DNA from: Flavobacteriaceae bacterium
GTDB taxonomy: Bacteria > Bacteroidota > Bacteroidia > Flavobacteriales > Flavobacteriaceae
DNA: 8,836 bases
NCBI GenBank assembly: GCA_947472705.1
Contig: CANJDA010000087.1
Coordinates: 1 to 8,836, forward strand
Direction: 5' to 3'
The notes beneath the pieces were generated by a model, which searched no databases, was not told the origin of the DNA, and saw only the letters and a program-made list of their open reading frames with translations. Below, piece by piece: positions 6,754 to 8,836 of this stretch. A program made the position numbers and the translations under genes. Position 1 is the first letter of the stretch; each line of letters opens with the position of its first letter.

Positions 6754-7113
6754 ATGGGAACAATTAAATTACAAAATATTAGGACTTTTTCTTTTCATGG
6801 TTGTTTGGAAGAGGAAGCTCGTATTGGTTCTGATTATCGTGTTGACCTTGAAATCAAAACTGATTTAAGGAAATCTTCTATGAGTGATGATTTAAAAGAT
6901 ACCGTTGATTATGTGCATTTAAACCAAATCGTAGAAGAAGAAATGGCTATAAGATCAAAATTATTGGAACATGTAGCACATAGAATAATTACTAGAATAT
7001 TTAGAGAAATTCCGTCGGTTTCTAGAATTCTTTTAGCTGTTTCTAAACTAAATCCACCAATTGGAGGTGACGTTGAAGCTGTTACGATTGAAATGGAAGA
7101 ATACAGAAATTAA
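6754..7113 (+). CDS. folB: Dihydroneopterin aldolase (119 aa)
   Basis: FolB cleaves 7,8-dihydroneopterin to 6-hydroxymethyl-7,8-dihydropterin and glycolaldehyde in folate synthesis, in the cytoplasm as an oligomer. The length of 119 residues is normal. Family marks are in order: IRTFSFHGCLEEE near the N-terminus (glutamates 19-21), DTVDY with Tyr53, LLEHVA with Glu72, and the catalytic Lys98 in VSKLNPPIGG. The start ATG at 6754 gives MGTIKLQNIRTF, the usual beginning. It is divergent from glnS and followed by tRNA-Cys on the same strand. I see no TAnnTTTG box in front. Instead a 7-base tandem repeat block occupies 6721-6748, so how it is transcribed is unclear. No other folate gene is in the window. 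Confidence 0.93.
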   Translation: MGTIKLQNIRTFSFHGCLEEEARIGSDYRVDLEIKTDLRKSSMSDDLKDTVDYVHLNQIVEEEMAIRSKLLEHVAHRIITRIFREIPSVSRILLAVSKLNPPIGGDVEAVTIEMEEYRN

Positions 7114-7132
7114 AAGAATTACGATAAGAAAA

Positions 7133-7170
7133 CTTTTTAGCTTTTGCCTTTTGCCTTTTAACTTTTTTAG
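7133..7170 (+). repeat. Degenerate heptad repeat block, CTTTTGC type
   Basis: CTTTTTAG, CTTTTGC, CTTTTGC, CTTTTAA, CTTTTTTAG in tandem. The third unit supplies the TTTG of the tRNA promoter's -33 element. Confidence 0.6.
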
Positions 7171-7178
7171 TATATTTG
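7150..7178 (+). promoter_or_regulatory. Promoter of tRNA-Cys
   Basis: TTTG at 7150-7153, then 17 bases, then TATATTTG at 7171-7178. This matches the Bacteroidota layout TTTG-N(17-23)-TAnnTTTG. The -7 box ends 10 bases before the mature tRNA. It is the best-formed promoter in the window. Confidence 0.7.
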
Positions 7179-7188
7179 CCCACCAACG

Positions 7189-7259
7189 GGCATCGTGGCC
7201 GAGCGGCTAGGCACCGGTCTGCAAAACCGACTACTCCGGTTCGAACCCGGACGATGCCT
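7189..7259 (+). tRNA. tRNA-Cys (GCA)
   Basis: A 71-base cloverleaf: acceptor GGCATCG with CGATGCC, D-stem GCC with GGC, anticodon loop CTGCAAA with GCA at 7221-7223, T-stem TCCGG with CCGGA around TTCGAAC. The discriminator base is T, as expected for tRNA-Cys. The 3' CCA is not encoded. The outermost pair of the anticodon stem (27-43) is C-A and does not pair; the other four do. It has its own promoter and a strong terminator, so it is probably a single-gene transcript. Confidence 0.95.
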
Positions 7260-7266
7260 CTTAATT

Positions 7267-7295
7267 AAGCTCTCTTTTTTAGAGAGCTTTTTTTT
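7267..7295 (+). terminator. Intrinsic terminator of tRNA-Cys
   Basis: AAGCTCTCT pairs with AGAGAGCTT (nine perfect pairs) around five T residues, followed by a run of T. It begins 8 bases after the tRNA. Confidence 0.9.
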
Positions 7296-7330
7296 ATGGT
7301 TAATTTTTAAGAAAAATTAATTAAAGTTAT

Positions 7331-7353
7331 GTTCGAACCCGGACTATACCTCT
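7331..7353 (+). repeat. Relic copy of the tRNA-Cys 3' end
   Basis: Twenty-one of 23 bases match 7239-7261, covering the T-loop, the 3' T-stem, the 3' acceptor strand and the discriminator T. The shared core is GTTCGAACCCGGAC; the acceptor strand is CTATACC here instead of CGATGCC. No tRNA 5' half precedes it, so it is not a working gene. It is either the remains of a second tRNA or a direct repeat of the kind left by integration or duplication. Confidence 0.8.
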
Positions 7354-7384
7354 AAAACCTCCAAGTTTCCTTGAAGGTTTTTTT
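7354..7384 (+). terminator. Second intrinsic terminator, after the tRNA relic
   Basis: AAAACCTCCAAG pairs with CTTGAAGGTTTT (one C-A mismatch) around a TTTC loop, followed by T residues. It points in the plus direction and would catch readthrough from the tRNA. On the minus strand its U-tract is shorter, but it may also help end the LysE-family transcript. Confidence 0.75.
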
Positions 7385-7388
7385 ATGG

Positions 7389-8075
7389 TTATTTTTTTTC
7401 TAACTTTTCAAAGGCTTTGTTTACCATTTTTTGCTCTTTAGGAAACCACGCTTGAGAGAGTAAAAACAGACCACAAATGATTAAAACAATGCTGATAAAT
7501 TTCTTAATAAGTAAGATGTTTTTAGGATTAAGTTGATTACGTAATTGTTTAGCTAAAAGTATTTTAAAGATATCTGTAACAAAATAACTAAGGATTAATG
7601 TTGTGAAGAAAGTCAGCATTCGAGTAGCATTCAATTGTAATTGTGGGCCAATAGTAATAAGGATTGCTAACCAAAATCCTAATACTCCTATATTAATAAA
7701 ATTTAAAAAAAAACCTTTAATAAATAAAGAAAAATAATTGGTTTTAGCCAACTCGTTAGGATCAATTTCATCAATGCTTTTTTTAGACTCTTTACGGATT
7801 TTAGCAAAAGAAATAATACCATAAGTAAGCATCACCAGTCCGCCAAATATGAATAAAGCTGGATCATCTTTGATACTTTGTATTAATCGATAACTACTAA
7901 AAAAAGCTATTAGAATAAAAATTATATCAGCTAAAACAACACCTAAATCAAACATTACTGCTGCTCTAAAACCTTTAACTACACTAGTTTCTAGAAGTAC
8001 AAAAAAAACAGGTCCAATCATAAAACTTAGAAAGAAACCCAAAGGAATAGCAGATAAAATATCGTTTAGGAACAT
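7389..8075 (-). CDS. LysE/RhtB-family exporter (228 aa)
   Basis: LysE-family proteins export amino acids or related small molecules across the inner membrane. The sequence shows about six hydrophobic segments (roughly 5-28, 38-60, 73-92, 121-145, 151-172, 190-207) with the family's early GP motif at 21-22 (SFMIGPVFFVLLE) and a second conserved turn, GFFLNFINIGVLGFW, at 121-135. The usual Pro in NP of that turn is Ile here. A charged loop at 93-112 separates the halves and the tail is Lys-rich. The substrate cannot be read from sequence. It starts 58 bases after the GIN-domain gene on the same strand with no clear -7 box between, so the two may be cotranscribed. Its stop codon lies in the repeated tail of the tRNA-end duplication. 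Confidence 0.85.
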   Translation of the reverse strand: MFLNDILSAIPLGFFLSFMIGPVFFVLLETSVVKGFRAAVMFDLGVVLADIIFILIAFFSSYRLIQSIKDDPALFIFGGLVMLTYGIISFAKIRKESKKSIDEIDPNELAKTNYFSLFIKGFFLNFINIGVLGFWLAILITIGPQLQLNATRMLTFFTTLILSYFVTDIFKILLAKQLRNQLNPKNILLIKKFISIVLIICGLFLLSQAWFPKEQKMVNKAFEKLEKK

Positions 8076-8133
8076 AGTTGTTATAATTTTGACACTGCAA
8101 TTTAGAATTAAATTTTAACACTTTCAATTATTT

Positions 8134-8811
8134 CTACTTCGCATCTTTTTCTATAAAAGTAAAAGTACCGCCAGCAAGAACTTCTTTGTGAAATTGTTTT
8201 GGTTTACTATATATAGATATATTACCTCCAGCTCTAATTTTTGCATCCAGTAAATCTGTTGCAGAAACAAATGCTAATCCTCCAGCATTTACTGTAATTG
8301 TGGTTTGTGCTGTTATTAATGTTTCTGCGTGATAAATTCCTCCAGAATTCACTAAAATATCTTGATTTTTAGCTACACCTTCTACATAAATTTTAGAACC
8401 ATTTGCTGTTCTTGCATTTACATTTGCAACATCTAATTTTAGCTTTACTTCTGAAGCTTCTTTGGTTATAATATTAAAATCAGTCGTTTTTATAATATTA
8501 TTACAAGCTATACGAGAACCTTCATTTGCTTCTACAGCACTAATATTTTTATAGTAAAGCGTAACAGAAATATCATCGCCGGAGAACATTTTTGTTATAG
8601 GTAATCTTATTTTTAATTCTCCTTTTTTATTAACTAATTCAACTTCATCGGCATCTTTTCCAGTAATGACAACTTTGTTTTCATTACTTTGAATTAACAT
8701 TACATCAATCTGATCAAAGGATGTGACTTTATTAAAATCGTCAACTTTTTTTTCAACTTGTCCAAAAGCTATAGAACTCATTAAAACTAAACTAAAAACT
8801 AACTTTTTCAT
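8134..8811 (-). CDS. Secreted GIN-domain (DUF2807) protein (225 aa)
   Basis: Residues 1-17 are a signal peptide (MKKLVFSLVLMSSIAFG) with Gln18 first in the mature protein. The rest is a repetitive beta-structured sequence with the DUF2807 pattern: FDQIDVMLIQ near the start, then EANEGSRIACNNI, KEASEVKLKLDVANVNARTA, NGSKIYVEGVAKN, NSGGIYHAE and NAGGLAFVSA, each rung ending in small residues, consistent with a right-handed beta-helix or GIN fold. The family is common and often multi-copy in Bacteroidota. Its role is unknown; the name adhesin head is a prediction. The start ATG at 8809-8811 follows purine-rich AGAAGAAA. The stop is TAG, with TAA two codons later. The promoter lies beyond the window edge. 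Confidence 0.88.
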   Translation of the reverse strand: MKKLVFSLVLMSSIAFGQVEKKVDDFNKVTSFDQIDVMLIQSNENKVVITGKDADEVELVNKKGELKIRLPITKMFSGDDISVTLYYKNISAVEANEGSRIACNNIIKTTDFNIITKEASEVKLKLDVANVNARTANGSKIYVEGVAKNQDILVNSGGIYHAETLITAQTTITVNAGGLAFVSATDLLDAKIRAGGNISIYSKPKQFHKEVLAGGTFTFIEKDAK

Positions 8812-8836
8812 ACTATTCGTTTCTTCTAATAAAATG

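Noticed and set aside
6660..7170. Heptad blocks as a CRISPR array
   Set aside because: Units are 7 bases with no spacers and no cas genes.

Overview
The window reads as chromosomal DNA of a Bacteroidota bacterium, most likely a Flavobacterium or close relative. The base composition is AT-rich. Candidate promoters carry the Bacteroidota -7 box TAnnTTTG instead of a sigma70 -10 box, and Shine-Dalgarno sequences are weak or absent. The exported proteins have Bacteroidota-style signal peptides with Gln as the first mature residue, and the protein families (GIN/DUF2807, YtxH plus holin-III-like plus a DUF6327-like protein, Ig-like lipoprotein, outer-membrane beta-barrels) are typical of this phylum. 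I see no phage, IS or CRISPR.

Left part (1-2631, minus strand): a tight three-gene operon of envelope proteins, read right to left. It encodes an Ig-like lipoprotein (1108-1860), an exported protein of unknown function (510-1103) and an outer-membrane beta-barrel protein cut by the window edge (1-500), with gaps of 4 and 9 bases and a -7 box in front. Upstream lies a separate beta-barrel protein gene (2005-2631). Centre (2710-4657): a plus-strand SPFH protein resembling plant HIR proteins converges on a minus-strand three-gene membrane cassette (YtxH, holin-III-like, DUF6327-like). The two units share one bidirectional terminator, which also encodes the end of the last protein.

Right part (4942-8811): glnS (minus) is interrupted at codon 330 by an in-frame TAG, and the rest of the frame is intact. 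Divergent from it is folB (dihydroneopterin aldolase), followed by tRNA-Cys(GCA) with its own promoter and terminator. Just beyond is a duplicated fragment of the tRNA 3' end followed by a second terminator. A LysE-family exporter and a GIN-domain secreted protein (both minus) close the window. Three blocks of degenerate 7-base tandem repeats sit in the intergenic spaces around folB, one of them supplying the -33 element of the tRNA promoter.

Most of the window is ordinary housekeeping and envelope sequence. The points that deserve a second look are the amber codon in glnS, the duplicated tRNA-end/terminator block, the heptad repeats beside promoters, and the terminator that doubles as coding sequence. 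I found no clear new defence or mobile system.
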